This document shows, piece after piece, positions 15,295 to 22,171 of a stretch of DNA of 42,012 bases. A program made the position numbers and the translations under genes. Under the pieces are notes generated by a model. That model saw nothing but the letters and a program-made list of their open reading frames with translations, had not been told where the DNA came from and searched no databases. Each line of letters opens with the position of its first letter. Position 1 is the stretch's first letter. This stretch comes from a virus, in IMG/VR virus record IMGVR_UViG_3300043399_000179, positions 1 to 42,012 of that record, one strand, 5' to 3'.

Positions 15295-15684
15295 ATGTAT
15301 AGCTTCTCACCACTCGCCGATATCCCTGTTGATCACGCTGGTTTGTTTATTGTTGGTATGGGTTGCGCCATGTGGTTGGTAATCTGCTTGTTTAACTCTC
15401 CCGAAGACTTTTTCGTTAACTTTTTCTTTGTGGTGATTATCATGGCTATCGGTTACGGTGTGTCATTCCACTGGACCAATCAAGAGCCAAAAACCTTTAA
15501 GAATGAGAAGGTCACTGCTGAATTGGTTGGGTTTCAACCTGAAGGTTATCGCGAAAAGTCTGGTAAGAGTATGGTTGATCGTCACTATATGTACGTTGTA
15601 TATCGTGTTGGTGGTGAGCAAGTTATCTTGCAAGCTCAAACTGGTTTGGTGTATCCACAAACTGCAATCTTGTACAAAAACTAA
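15295..15684 (+). CDS. membrane protein with two TM segments and soluble domain
   Basis: A 129-residue protein. Two hydrophobic segments (about residues 15-33 and 38-56) are followed by a soluble domain of about 70 residues with beta character (VTAELVGFQPEGYRE; HYMYVVYRVGGEQVILQAQ). It is probably an inner-membrane protein facing the cytoplasm or periplasm with its C-terminus. Preceded by AGGAAAGAAAG. Function unknown. Confidence 0.75.
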   Translation: MYSFSPLADIPVDHAGLFIVGMGCAMWLVICLFNSPEDFFVNFFFVVIIMAIGYGVSFHWTNQEPKTFKNEKVTAELVGFQPEGYREKSGKSMVDRHYMYVVYRVGGEQVILQAQTGLVYPQTAILYKN

Positions 15685-15694
15685 GGAATACATC

Positions 15695-15910
15695 ATGACT
15701 ACTGTGGCACAAATGATTGAATGGATGAAGACTCTCCCACAAGACGCTGAAGTTGAGTGTGGTGTTGAGGTTACTAACGGATACAGTACTTACATGAATA
15801 TGGTTTCTGCTGATATTGAATCCTGTAATGTCATTGACTGTACTGGTCCAGCGTTCGAAAAGTATCCACATGTGTACGGCAAGGTTTTTGTCGAGATCCG
15901 AGGAGAATAA
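15695..15910 (+). CDS. hypothetical protein
   Basis: A 71-residue acidic protein with an N-terminal helix (VAQMIEWMKTLPQDAEVECG) resembling small proteins from phages and plasmids that open with an (I/L)xxLxxLPQDAxV pattern. ATG 15695 follows TAAGGAA. Function unknown. Confidence 0.7.
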   Translation: MTTVAQMIEWMKTLPQDAEVECGVEVTNGYSTYMNMVSADIESCNVIDCTGPAFEKYPHVYGKVFVEIRGE

Positions 15911-15911
15911 A

Positions 15912-16112
15912 ATGATAGGTACATATGAGCGCATTGCTCAGCGTCTGTTGGTGGGTCAACCCCGAGCAAAGCCATTCTGTAAGTTGATAGGTGGCAAGTT
16001 TATGGTGGGTACACAAAGCCTGCATCGTACACCACAAAGCCGTCGCTGGCGCACATTTTGGAGATTGAAATTCAATCGTATCGGTAGACCCACTGGAGTT
16101 ACCCATGACTAA
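15912..16112 (+). CDS. small basic protein
   Basis: A 66-residue, very basic protein (many Arg and Lys, e.g. PQSRRWRTFWRLKFNRIGRP). ATG 15912 lies just after the previous stop, with GAGGAGAA upstream. Its charge suggests nucleic-acid binding. No family recognised. Confidence 0.65.
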   Translation: MIGTYERIAQRLLVGQPRAKPFCKLIGGKFMVGTQSLHRTPQSRRWRTFWRLKFNRIGRPTGVTHD

Positions 16113-16416
16113 CCAACTTGATTATCATGACGCCATCCGAGAGATGCACAAGGGTCGGGTGGTGCAATACATCGGTACGGTCAATGGACCAGTGTGGCAT
16201 CGGGGAATATCTTTCTGCATGCAACGTGGGTGTATATTCGTGTTCGACGGCAGAGTGATTCCCAAGTCATATGGGCATATGGTGTACGATCCCGATTTTC
16301 GTTATGAGCTAACTGGTGAAACCGTGGACCCACGTGATTGGCCAAATAAACCCAAACGACATCCAGAAATCAAAGTGATTAGCGGATACTCTAGAATAGG
16401 ATTAAACAACGTATGA
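16105..16416 (+). CDS. hypothetical protein
   Basis: A 103-residue protein, basic and rich in Gly and aromatic residues (GRVVQYIGTVNGPVWHRG; CIFVFDGRVIPKSYGHM; TVDPRDWPNKPKRHP). It looks like a compact beta-rich fold. Preceded by GGAG at good spacing, and it overlaps its neighbours on both sides, so it belongs to the run of co-translated small genes from 15295 to 18106. Confidence 0.7.
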   Translation: MTNQLDYHDAIREMHKGRVVQYIGTVNGPVWHRGISFCMQRGCIFVFDGRVIPKSYGHMVYDPDFRYELTGETVDPRDWPNKPKRHPEIKVISGYSRIGLNNV

Positions 16417-16613
16417 ACAAAGTACTAGTAGAAAAATTAGCTGTGCAATCCCTAGTCTGGGTTGATACTGGATTAGCCGACGGACGTGAACAAGTGTTTA
16501 GTACAAGCGTGTTCGCCGAGTTGATTGTGCGAGAATGTGCATGTATCGCTGATGATATGAAAACAATTGAAACAGCAAGAGCAATCAAACAACATTGGGG
16601 AGTTACAGAATGA
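16413..16613 (+). CDS. small protein with FAELIVREC motif (paralogue A)
   Basis: A 66-residue helical protein. VFAELIVRECACIADDM and the C-terminal IKQHWGVTE match the gene at 21244, which carries KFAELIVRECIEQVW and IKQHFEVGG; the two are paralogues. This motif recurs in small proteins of many phages, function unknown. ATGA overlap with the previous gene. Confidence 0.72.
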   Translation: MNKVLVEKLAVQSLVWVDTGLADGREQVFSTSVFAELIVRECACIADDMKTIETARAIKQHWGVTE

Positions 16614-16786
16614 AACTAATTAGCAGACGAATAAAGATGAATCCAGATACCTTTGCTCCAGAAATGGAAATAGTATTTACTATGCCAATGGAAATGGCAA
16701 TGGATACACTTGTTCATATGACTGAAGAAGAATTCACAAATAAACTTGGACGAGAGTTGTTTGAAATGTTAAGGACAAAGGAATGA
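16610..16786 (+). CDS. small Met-rich protein
   Basis: A 58-residue protein with 10 Met residues (FTMPMEMAMDTLVHM) and an acidic C-terminal helix. ATG 16610 overlaps the stop of the preceding gene, with GGGGAG upstream. Function unknown. Confidence 0.65.
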   Translation: MKLISRRIKMNPDTFAPEMEIVFTMPMEMAMDTLVHMTEEEFTNKLGRELFEMLRTKE

Positions 16787-17133
16787 AAGACTTAATTCCA
16801 TTTAACACCCGAGTGATTGACCGTGATGGTGTGGCGGTGCATCAACGTCGTCCTGTATTTGCTTATGTAAAGACCGTTTGGTACAAGCCTTGGTCTTGTA
16901 GGATTGAATACGAAGTGGATGATTGGTACGATGTTGATGTTGTAAAATATCCAACTTACCGAGTAGGTGATCGTGTCCAAGTAAAGTCAGGTACATTTTC
17001 TGCTGGCTCCATGGGCGAAATCAAGTACATTGAACCTGTTAGTGGTACTCTGTGGGTGCTTAGAGACGGTGCAACCAACGATATTCAATATCAACCACAA
17101 GAAGTGGATCTGATCTGGAGACGACCACTATGA
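16783..17133 (+). CDS. hypothetical protein with KOW/SH3-like beta region
   Basis: A 116-residue protein. The C-terminal half (YRVGDRVQVKSGTFSAGSMG, then EIKYIEPVSGTLWVL) has the pattern of a small SH3/KOW-type beta barrel. The N-terminal half contains basic and Trp-rich strands. Such barrels often bind nucleic acid or ribosomal partners; the role here is unknown. ATGA overlaps at both ends. Confidence 0.7.
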   Translation: MKDLIPFNTRVIDRDGVAVHQRRPVFAYVKTVWYKPWSCRIEYEVDDWYDVDVVKYPTYRVGDRVQVKSGTFSAGSMGEIKYIEPVSGTLWVLRDGATNDIQYQPQEVDLIWRRPL

Positions 17134-17300
17134 CCTTAGAAAATGCCCTAAAGATCAAACAACTGCTACAAGAGCTAGTGCCAGATCCCGATATCGACTT
17201 TGGTCCAGCCTATGAAGGAACCAAGCAACGACAGCGGGAAGCAATACAAATACTTAATACAGAGATTCGATGGATGAAAGAATTGAGAAAGAAAGCATGA
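17130..17300 (+). CDS. small helical protein
   Basis: A 56-residue protein, mostly helical (LENALKIKQLLQELVP; REAIQILNTEIRWMKELRKKA) with a short Pro/Asp-rich turn between helices. Overlaps neighbours by four bases on either side. Function unknown. Confidence 0.65.
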   Translation: MTLENALKIKQLLQELVPDPDIDFGPAYEGTKQRQREAIQILNTEIRWMKELRKKA

Positions 17301-17461
17301 AAGAAGTATCAATCCTAATCTTAATCCTGTACGTGATGGCCAATGCAGCCATAGTCTATTACTTTTTCATCTACAAACAAGCCAAGATTGACAAGGAATA
17401 CCGTGAGCAACTCTGCAGAATACGACGTGGTTATAGCCACTCTTCAAGCCAAGAAAGATAG
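17297..17461 (+). CDS. single-pass membrane peptide
   Basis: A 54-residue protein with one strong transmembrane segment near the N-terminus (VSILILILYVMANAAIVYYFF) followed by a basic tail rich in Arg, Ser and Lys. It starts in an ATGA overlap and overlaps the next gene by 59 bases. It could be a small membrane effector; nothing more can be said. Confidence 0.6.
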   Translation: MKEVSILILILYVMANAAIVYYFFIYKQAKIDKEYREQLCRIRRGYSHSSSQER

Positions 17462-17615
17462 TCTGTGGCGTATGACCCAGCAAAACATGAACAGTGAGTT
17501 TATTGGAATGAATATTATGGATCAAATACGTCTAGACCAGATACAGGAACTAAACGAAGCCATGGGCATGTGGCTAATCTGGAAGGAAGAAAAACGTGAC
17601 CTTACTAAGATGTAG
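17403..17615 (+). CDS. hypothetical protein (GTG start)
   Basis: A 70-residue helical protein (AEYDVVIATLQAKKDSLWRM; MDQIRLDQIQELNEAMGMW). The GTG at 17403 is chosen because AAGGAA lies 6-11 bases upstream; no suitable ATG exists near the N-terminus. It overlaps both neighbours. Function unknown. Confidence 0.6.
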   Translation: MSNSAEYDVVIATLQAKKDSLWRMTQQNMNSEFIGMNIMDQIRLDQIQELNEAMGMWLIWKEEKRDLTKM

Positions 17616-17859
17616 TGCATGTCGTTGGGCAGGAATGACACACTGCTCCGAACCTGAATACTGTGGTGGAATGACCTTACCTACATGGGAAGAAACCGAA
17701 GATGATCTAAGGAAGATCCAAGAAGCATTCGTCGCTCTACATAATATCGGGGAAAAGAACTGGTCACCAGAGGAAAGGGAAAGAGCATATAGACTAAGAA
17801 AACGATGTGTGGAACTGGCAGAATATCGATACTCACTATTAAGGAACAACAATGGATAA
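17596..17859 (+). CDS. zinc-binding-like small protein (GTG start)
   Basis: An 87-residue protein with an N-terminal four-Cys cluster (CSAC, then HCSEPEYC) that could bind zinc, followed by a helical segment. GTG 17596 follows GGAAGGAAG. Function unknown. Confidence 0.65.
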   Translation: MTLLRCSACRWAGMTHCSEPEYCGGMTLPTWEETEDDLRKIQEAFVALHNIGEKNWSPEERERAYRLRKRCVELAEYRYSLLRNNNG

Positions 17860-18106
17860 ACTAACTGCCCAAGACGTAATTGATCTAGTAATCAACCGTG
17901 CTCAGAGAATGAGAGAAAGTGGGGAAAGCGATCTACGATCTATTATATGGTTATGTTCTGGTCTACGATCTGATATGATTGCAGGTAAGACTAGAGAAGC
18001 AATCTTGTCTGATCTAGAGGAAGACGAAGAAGAAGTATGCTCTGTGTGTGGAGAAGAATGGTCTGGTACTAGCTGTGGTGCCGAAGACTGTGGATGGATC
18101 AAATGA
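17852..18106 (+). CDS. hypothetical protein with C-terminal four-Cys finger
   Basis: An 84-residue protein. A helical N-terminal half is followed by an acidic run (DLEEDEEEVCSVCGEEW) and a C-terminal C-x2-C...C-x4-C zinc-finger-like end. It closes the run of overlapping small genes. Function unknown. Confidence 0.68.
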   Translation: MDKLTAQDVIDLVINRAQRMRESGESDLRSIIWLCSGLRSDMIAGKTREAILSDLEEDEEEVCSVCGEEWSGTSCGAEDCGWIK

Positions 18107-18149
18107 TGCTTATATAGGCAGCATCTAGGAGTGTGGTGTTCGTAGTCGG

Positions 18150-18157
18150 CTAAATAA
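18150..18157 (+). promoter_or_regulatory. possible late promoter CTAAATAA
   Basis: CTAAATAA lies 28 bases before the next start codon, in a short non-coding gap. The same octamer occurs on the minus strand upstream of the gp4-like gene, and it resembles the T4 late -10 box TATAAATA. A single motif without flanking proof. Confidence 0.4.
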
Positions 18158-18185
18158 GGCTTATCTGTGTTAATGAAGAAAAACG

Positions 18186-18470
18186 ATGGCATACAAAGAA
18201 AAAACTTGTCCTAAGTGCGGCGATAAACACACCAAGCGTGGTGAATACTGTTCACGCTCATGTGGTAACAGCAGACCAATGCCTGAATATCAAAAGCAAA
18301 CTATGTCTGAAGTCAAGCGTGAATGGGCATATAACACTGATACAGGCGAAGAGTCTAGATGGCGACTAAACAACCACGAAGAACCAGAGCCAGTGGCACC
18401 CTTACGCCATTCTCCATTGGGTGTCAACCAATTTATTGATCGAGACGGTGATCTTTGGACTGAAAACTAA
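18186..18470 (+). CDS. zinc-finger-like protein
   Basis: A 94-residue protein. The N-terminal TCPKCGDKHTKRGEYCSRSC is a treble-clef-like four-Cys site as seen in small HNH-associated or ribosomal-type fingers; the remainder is polar and acidic without an HNH triad. No clear ribosome site is present (only AATGAAGAAAAACG upstream). Function unknown. Confidence 0.65.
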   Translation: MAYKEKTCPKCGDKHTKRGEYCSRSCGNSRPMPEYQKQTMSEVKREWAYNTDTGEESRWRLNNHEEPEPVAPLRHSPLGVNQFIDRDGDLWTEN

Positions 18471-18498
18471 AGTATTACTGCAATATTGCAAAAAAGAC

Positions 18499-18527
18499 TT
18501 GACTCCACCTTGACTTTGGGGTATACT
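18499..18527 (+). promoter_or_regulatory. sigma70 promoter of the sigma-4 gene
   Basis: TTGACT (18499-18504), 17-base spacer, TATACT (18522-18527). Upstream lies the palindrome TGCAATATTGCA with an AGTATTACT half-site related to the cassettes. Confidence 0.75.
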
Positions 18528-18554
18528 CACTGTGTGAGTGGATGATAAGGATAG

Positions 18555-18764
18555 ATGATGTACGATTCGATTATTTCCCAGTGTGTTTCTAAGGGTATTC
18601 CTGAGCGAGAGATTATGGTCGTTCTCGATCGTATCCGTGGTGTAACCTTAGCTGAGATTGCTAGAGACGAAGGTGTGAGCCCAGAGAGAATCCGACAGAT
18701 CGAGGCTAAGGGTCTTCGTCGAATGAAGCAGAAAGGTGTTGTCGTCATTGCAAATATGGAGTAG
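18555..18764 (+). CDS. stand-alone sigma70 region 4-like HTH protein
   Basis: A 69-residue protein that is essentially one sigma70 region 4. The block VTLAEIARDEGVSPERIRQI followed by EAKGLRRMKQ is almost the canonical region 4.2 helix-turn-helix of primary sigma factors, which reads the -35 element and touches the RNAP beta flap. No regions 1-3 are present. It could act as a DNA-binding regulator at -35-like sites, or compete with host sigma at RNA polymerase. The start is ATG 18555 or the adjacent ATG 18558; AAGGA lies just upstream. Confidence 0.85.
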   Translation: MMYDSIISQCVSKGIPEREIMVVLDRIRGVTLAEIARDEGVSPERIRQIEAKGLRRMKQKGVVVIANME

Positions 18765-18788
18765 AATTCTGTCTTTACAGGAGAGACT

Positions 18789-18935
18789 ATGTTTAGTGTG
18801 ACGGACGAATCGGGTAATACTTTCGTTTTCGATAGTTTTGAGGAAATTTCACAGTTTTTTAGTGAGTGTGTGTGGGCTGTGGGGGCTGAAGACGCCCAAA
18901 TCACCGTGAAATTCGCTAATCCCCTCAACGATTAA
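18789..18935 (+). CDS. small acidic protein
   Basis: A 48-residue protein (MFSVTDESGNTFVFDSFEEI, ending KFANPLND) after a good AGGAGAG site, directly downstream of the sigma region 4 gene and presumably in the same transcript. Strongly acidic, which would suit a protein partner of a basic DNA-binding protein. Function unknown. Confidence 0.65.
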   Translation: MFSVTDESGNTFVFDSFEEISQFFSECVWAVGAEDAQITVKFANPLND

Positions 18936-18954
18936 GGGTTTTTCCAGAAAACGC

Positions 18955-18983
18955 TTGTCGTTAATTGCAATTTCGGCGATAAT
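18955..18983 (+). promoter_or_regulatory. sigma70 promoter of second AAA+ gene
   Basis: TTGTCG (18955-18960), 17-base spacer, GATAAT (18978-18983). The upstream text TTCCAGAAAACGCTTGTCG nearly matches that before the promoter at 15235. Confidence 0.68.
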
Positions 18984-19013
18984 TCTATTATTGAATCGAG
19001 AGAAAGAAAGATT

Positions 19014-19904
19014 ATGACTACTGTGAACTTTGACGCTGCAACTGGTAACTACATCGCCCGAGTGGGCACCAAGACTATCAAGTCTTACTCTAAGAGCTAT
19101 GTGGAGCGCAAGGTTCGTGCCTTGTCTGGTGATATGGATCGTGCCATTGCCGTGGCCACTGAAAAGTCCACACGTTACGACATCAATACCCGATTCGGTT
19201 TTGTCGAGAAACTGGTGACCATGGTTGCAACTGGTGTTCAGCCATCGGCAGTTATTACTGGTGAAGGTGGTTTGGGCAAGACTTATACTGTGTCTAAGAC
19301 CTTAGAGTCTGCTGGTTATACAGACATCTCTAGTCTCGCTGATTTTGAAGTGGGCAGTGTTATCAATACTCGCAAGTGCTACACCATGGTCAAGGGCTAC
19401 AGCACTGCCAAAGGTTTGTATCGTACCCTGTTCGAGAACAACAAAAGTATTATCGTGTTCGACGACTGTGACGCTGTGCTGAAGGATCCAGTGGCTCTGA
19501 ACCTGTTGAAAGGTGCACTGGACTCATACGGCAAACGTATCATCTCTTGGAATGCCGACATGCGTGACGATGATCTGCCACGCTCTTTCGAGTTTACTGG
19601 TCGTGTCATCTTCATCTCTAACATGGATCAGTCGCGTATCGACCAAGCCATTCGCTCTCGTTCTATGATGATCGACTTGTCCATGACCTTAGACCAAAAG
19701 ATTGATCGCATGGAACACATTGCCCTTTCCGCTGAGTTCTTGCCTGAGTACGATAAAAAGATCAAGACCGATGCTCTGTCTCTGATTCGTGAAATCAAAG
19801 ACGACTGCAAAGAAATCTCTCTTCGTACTCTTATCGCTGTGAGTAAGGTTCGTGCCAGTAACCGAGACTGGCGTGACTTGGCCACTTACATGCTGACTTG
19901 CTAA
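19014..19904 (+). CDS. AAA+ family ATPase (second)
   Basis: A 296-residue protein with Walker A ITGEGGLGKT (about residues 81-90), Walker B SIIVFDDCD (about 144-152), sensor 1 in VIFISNMDQS and a sensor-2/arginine region IRSRSMM. The first about 60 residues are basic and lie before the ATPase core. It differs in detail from the ATPase at 7114, so it is a distinct protein and not a recent duplicate. Possible roles include helicase loading or remodelling of a DNA-protein complex. The stop codon leads directly into palindrome 5. Confidence 0.85.
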   Translation: MTTVNFDAATGNYIARVGTKTIKSYSKSYVERKVRALSGDMDRAIAVATEKSTRYDINTRFGFVEKLVTMVATGVQPSAVITGEGGLGKTYTVSKTLESAGYTDISSLADFEVGSVINTRKCYTMVKGYSTAKGLYRTLFENNKSIIVFDDCDAVLKDPVALNLLKGALDSYGKRIISWNADMRDDDLPRSFEFTGRVIFISNMDQSRIDQAIRSRSMMIDLSMTLDQKIDRMEHIALSAEFLPEYDKKIKTDALSLIREIKDDCKEISLRTLIAVSKVRASNRDWRDLATYMLTC

Positions 19905-19952
19905 AGTAATACTTACGGGTTACTTGTGTTTTATGGTAATCTAGGGTATAAT
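19904..19952 (+). promoter_or_regulatory. palindrome and promoter (cassette 5, no terminator)
   Basis: Palindrome AAGTAATACTT...GGTTACTT (19904-19925) overlapping the stop codon, then TTGTGT 19924-19929, 17-base spacer, TATAAT 19947-19952. The GACCC terminator stem present in the other copies is missing, which separates the palindrome from the terminator. Confidence 0.75.
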
Positions 19953-19973
19953 AGGTGCAACTTAGGAGATACG

Positions 19974-20150
19974 ATGTACACAGTGATTTTCCCCAGCGGT
20001 CGAGTAATGCAATTCTACGTCAAGTCTGTAGCCCAGCTGTATGCCCAGAATGGTCGTGGTACTCTAGTGGACTTGCAAGAATCGGCTTTGGATCGTGTTA
20101 AGAATAACCCCCAAGTCTTAGAGGTTATTCAGCGTATGGCTTGCCAGTAA
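19974..20150 (+). CDS. hypothetical protein
   Basis: A 58-residue protein (MYTVIFPSGRVMQFYVKSVA) with a compact beta-hairpin start and a helical end. ATG 19974 follows TTAGGAGA; the longer open frame upstream is not used. A promoter for the next gene overlaps its stop. Function unknown. Confidence 0.7.
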   Translation: MYTVIFPSGRVMQFYVKSVAQLYAQNGRGTLVDLQESALDRVKNNPQVLEVIQRMACQ

Positions 20151-20169
20151 TTGCAATCTCCCGTATAAT
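20141..20169 (+). promoter_or_regulatory. sigma70 promoter
   Basis: TTGCCA (20141-20146, within the last codons of the gene above), 17-base spacer, TATAAT (20164-20169); the leader repeats AGGTACAACTTAGGAGA, seen also after cassette 5. Confidence 0.75.
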
Positions 20170-20193
20170 AGGTACAACTTAGGAGAGAACGAA

Positions 20194-20400
20194 ATGACAA
20201 AGATGCGATACAGTGAAGTGCGTGACCTGATTGAAACAGTTACCACACAAACTTACGGTAGTACTGCTCGTGCACACTACGCACTGGGTGCTCTGGAAAG
20301 TATCCTGAGCCATATGGTAGCCGAACTGCCTAAGCACAAACAAGCAGAGTTTGTCCGTGATATCCAATTCTTGGCTAACCGTATCTCTGAAATCAAATAA
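20194..20400 (+). CDS. small helical protein
   Basis: A 68-residue, mainly helical protein (SEVRDLIETVTTQTYG; HYALGALESILSHMVAELP; FVRDIQFLANRISEI). Well-formed TTAGGAGAG site. Function unknown. Confidence 0.7.
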   Translation: MTKMRYSEVRDLIETVTTQTYGSTARAHYALGALESILSHMVAELPKHKQAEFVRDIQFLANRISEIK

Positions 20401-20409
20401 GGAAAAACA

Positions 20410-20565
20410 ATGCGTGGATCGATTCGTACACTGGTGGGTTTTTTGATTGTTTTTGGCAGCGTTGGTGGACTGGACAATGACCAAAGTGTGGTCTTGTGTC
20501 TGGCAGCAGCTGTGGTGGGTATGGTGCTGATGGCAAGTGGTGTTCGTGCCATGAGTCGTCCCTGA
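20410..20565 (+). CDS. two-TM small membrane protein
   Basis: A 51-residue protein with two hydrophobic segments (LVGFLIVFGSVGG and VVLCLAAAVVGMVLMASG) joined by a short acidic turn (LDNDQS). AAGGA precedes it. The hairpin topology could suit a holin-like or membrane-effector role, but it is in an early-type operon far from the lysins. Confidence 0.65.
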   Translation: MRGSIRTLVGFLIVFGSVGGLDNDQSVVLCLAAAVVGMVLMASGVRAMSRP

Positions 20566-20593
20566 ATCTGTAGAGAGTTTCGTGAAATCTATA

Positions 20594-20761
20594 ATGAACG
20601 GGACTCCTACTCAATCCTCTCCAACCGATATAAGCCCCAACACATTTTCTTCAAAGCCCTCTATGTTACATCTACTCTTGCTCTTGGTTGGTCTCGGTTT
20701 AATCTTTAGTGGCGCTTACTGGTGGGCTCTGTTAGTATTATTCATAGTTGTTATACTGTAG
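20594..20761 (+). CDS. single-TM small protein
   Basis: A 55-residue frame with a polar Ser/Thr/Pro-rich N-terminus (1-23) and a long C-terminal hydrophobic segment containing LLLLLVGLGLIFSG and ALLVLFIVVIL. The ribosome site is poor (GAGAG about 20 bases upstream), which lowers confidence. Confidence 0.5.
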   Translation: MNGTPTQSSPTDISPNTFSSKPSMLHLLLLLVGLGLIFSGAYWWALLVLFIVVIL

Positions 20762-20834
20762 AGGTTTACACGTTTTGGAATCCATTTTCACCAAAAAATT
20801 CCCCGAGAAAAATTTTCATTCCCAAAGGTTTAAT

Positions 20835-21080
20835 ATGAGTCACAGTGATTTTAGCGGTCGTGCCCTAGTTGAGGGTGATCTAGTTGCTTACTTACCACCC
20901 AACTATCGTCATATGATACGTGGTATTGTCGTTGGTTTTACACCCAAGATGATACGCATTCAACGTATTCTACCAACTGCAGATCATGACCGATATATGG
21001 CCAATGGATGGGCACTACCCCTAGACTTACGCGATTCAGGATATGTAGTTAGACTTGGAGCAGATCATGAGCTTACGTGA
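20835..21080 (+). CDS. hypothetical beta-rich protein
   Basis: An 81-residue protein (ALVEGDLVAYLPPNYRHMIR; GIVVGFTPKMIRIQRI) whose GDxVAY...GxVVGF pattern suggests a small SH3-like barrel similar to the protein at 16783. ATG 20835 lies after a weak AAAGG. Function unknown. Confidence 0.65.
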   Translation: MSHSDFSGRALVEGDLVAYLPPNYRHMIRGIVVGFTPKMIRIQRILPTADHDRYMANGWALPLDLRDSGYVVRLGADHELT

Positions 21081-21234
21081 ATTGATGGTCGAGTACATAC
21101 TGTTTGCTTGGAGCGAGAGTGACTTGATGGATCGTTTCAATATCACTGCCACTGAGATAGCGGGATTGTCCGATGTAGACTTGTTAGAGATCTACGATAC
21201 TACCTTGCTGGCACCTGTAGACCCTTTCCCCTAG
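21067..21234 (+). CDS. small acidic protein
   Basis: A 55-residue acidic helical protein (MSLRELMVEYILFAWSESDL) ending LLAPVDPFP. It starts inside the previous gene, with GGAG about ten bases upstream. The pattern SESDLMDRFNITATEIAGL looks like a short helix-turn-helix, but this is not certain. Confidence 0.6.
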   Translation: MSLRELMVEYILFAWSESDLMDRFNITATEIAGLSDVDLLEIYDTTLLAPVDPFP

Positions 21235-21243
21235 AGAGATAAT

Positions 21244-21552
21244 ATGAACCAACTAATTGAAAAACTTGCTGAACAGGCTAGAAACTATGCCCTAGATGAA
21301 AAGCGAATTTATGAACGGGTGCATAACACTGAACAATGTATGGAAGAATATCGTGAAGTGTATAATACAAAGTTCGCCGAGTTGATTGTTCGGGAATGTA
21401 TCGAGCAGGTTTGGTATACTCGTGAAGATGGTATCAATGGCAATGTTTCCCAAATTATCAAAGACAGGATCAAACAACATTTTGAGGTTGGTGGTATGAG
21501 CACAGCAGATAAAAAGACCCTAATCAAACAATTACTAGGAGTTGAAAAATGA
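21244..21552 (+). CDS. FAELIVREC protein (paralogue B)
   Basis: A 102-residue helical protein. KFAELIVRECIEQVW and IKDRIKQHFEVGG are shared with the 66-residue protein at 16413; this copy has a longer charged N-terminus (MNQLIEKLAEQARNYALDE) and a C-terminal Lys-rich tail. GAGAG upstream. Function unknown. Confidence 0.75.
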   Translation: MNQLIEKLAEQARNYALDEKRIYERVHNTEQCMEEYREVYNTKFAELIVRECIEQVWYTREDGINGNVSQIIKDRIKQHFEVGGMSTADKKTLIKQLLGVEK

Positions 21553-21797
21553 AAGAAAGTACAGTAGTTGGTATTATCCTAGGATATATCATTGCCTTTG
21601 TCCTAACATTTGGTCATGCTTATCACAGTGTACCAGAAGTTGAGCAGCGTCAGTTTGCAGGACAGATGTATACCATGCACAACGGAGTTGGTACTCGTGC
21701 AACTGGTGCATTTTTGTCTTCTATATTCTGGCCACTGTATTGGTCAGTTAAAATTTGGTCACCCAGTGATCGTCAATCCAATGTAATAGGAAATTAA
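21549..21797 (+). CDS. two-TM membrane protein
   Basis: An 82-residue protein with a strong N-terminal transmembrane segment (VVGIILGYIIAFVLTFG) and a second, more aromatic hydrophobic segment (AFLSSIFWPLYWSVKIW). The loop between them is about 40 residues. Overlaps the previous gene by ATGA. Function unknown. Confidence 0.7.
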   Translation: MKESTVVGIILGYIIAFVLTFGHAYHSVPEVEQRQFAGQMYTMHNGVGTRATGAFLSSIFWPLYWSVKIWSPSDRQSNVIGN

Positions 21798-21798
21798 C

Positions 21799-22008
21799 AT
21801 GAATAGATTTGAACTTGAACAAGGGATTCTGGCTTGTTGGAATATTGTGGATGATATCAAGGCTCTTAATCGCCAGATGCTGGACGTGCGAGAGATGACG
21901 CCCGATGAGATCAGTAATTATCTGTTGGGTCTAGAAACCATCTATCAAGTTAAGTTTGAGCAGACATTTGCAACCTTTGAAGCGTGCATCAAGGATGGCA
22001 GTGTATGA
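21799..22008 (+). CDS. small helical protein
   Basis: A 69-residue acidic helical protein (FELEQGILACWNIVDDIKAL; EISNYLLGLETIYQVKFEQ), typical of phage early genes of unknown function. It begins one base after the upstream stop and overlaps the next gene. Confidence 0.7.
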   Translation: MNRFELEQGILACWNIVDDIKALNRQMLDVREMTPDEISNYLLGLETIYQVKFEQTFATFEACIKDGSV

Positions 22009-22142
22009 CAGACGAAGAAATCCAACGATTTATTGAGTGGTGTGGTTCGGATATGCCGCATCCTGATCACGAACCACGTAGGATGGCTTACTATGTTCGT
22101 CTGTGGCGGTATTATGAAGGGTTGTCTTGCAAGCCTGTATAG
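22005..22142 (+). CDS. small protein containing the next promoter
   Basis: A 45-residue protein (MTDEEIQRFIEWCGSDMPHP, ending GLSCKPV). ATGA overlap with the gene above. Its last codons encode the -35 element of the promoter for the phosphoesterase. Function unknown. Confidence 0.62.
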   Translation: MTDEEIQRFIEWCGSDMPHPDHEPRRMAYYVRLWRYYEGLSCKPV

Positions 22143-22150
22143 GGTATAAT
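22122..22150 (+). promoter_or_regulatory. sigma70 promoter inside gene end
   Basis: TTGTCT (22122-22127, coding), 17-base spacer, TATAAT (22145-22150), the -10 falling just after the stop codon. Confidence 0.75.
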
Positions 22151-22171
22151 ACAACTATTATGGAGAAACTT

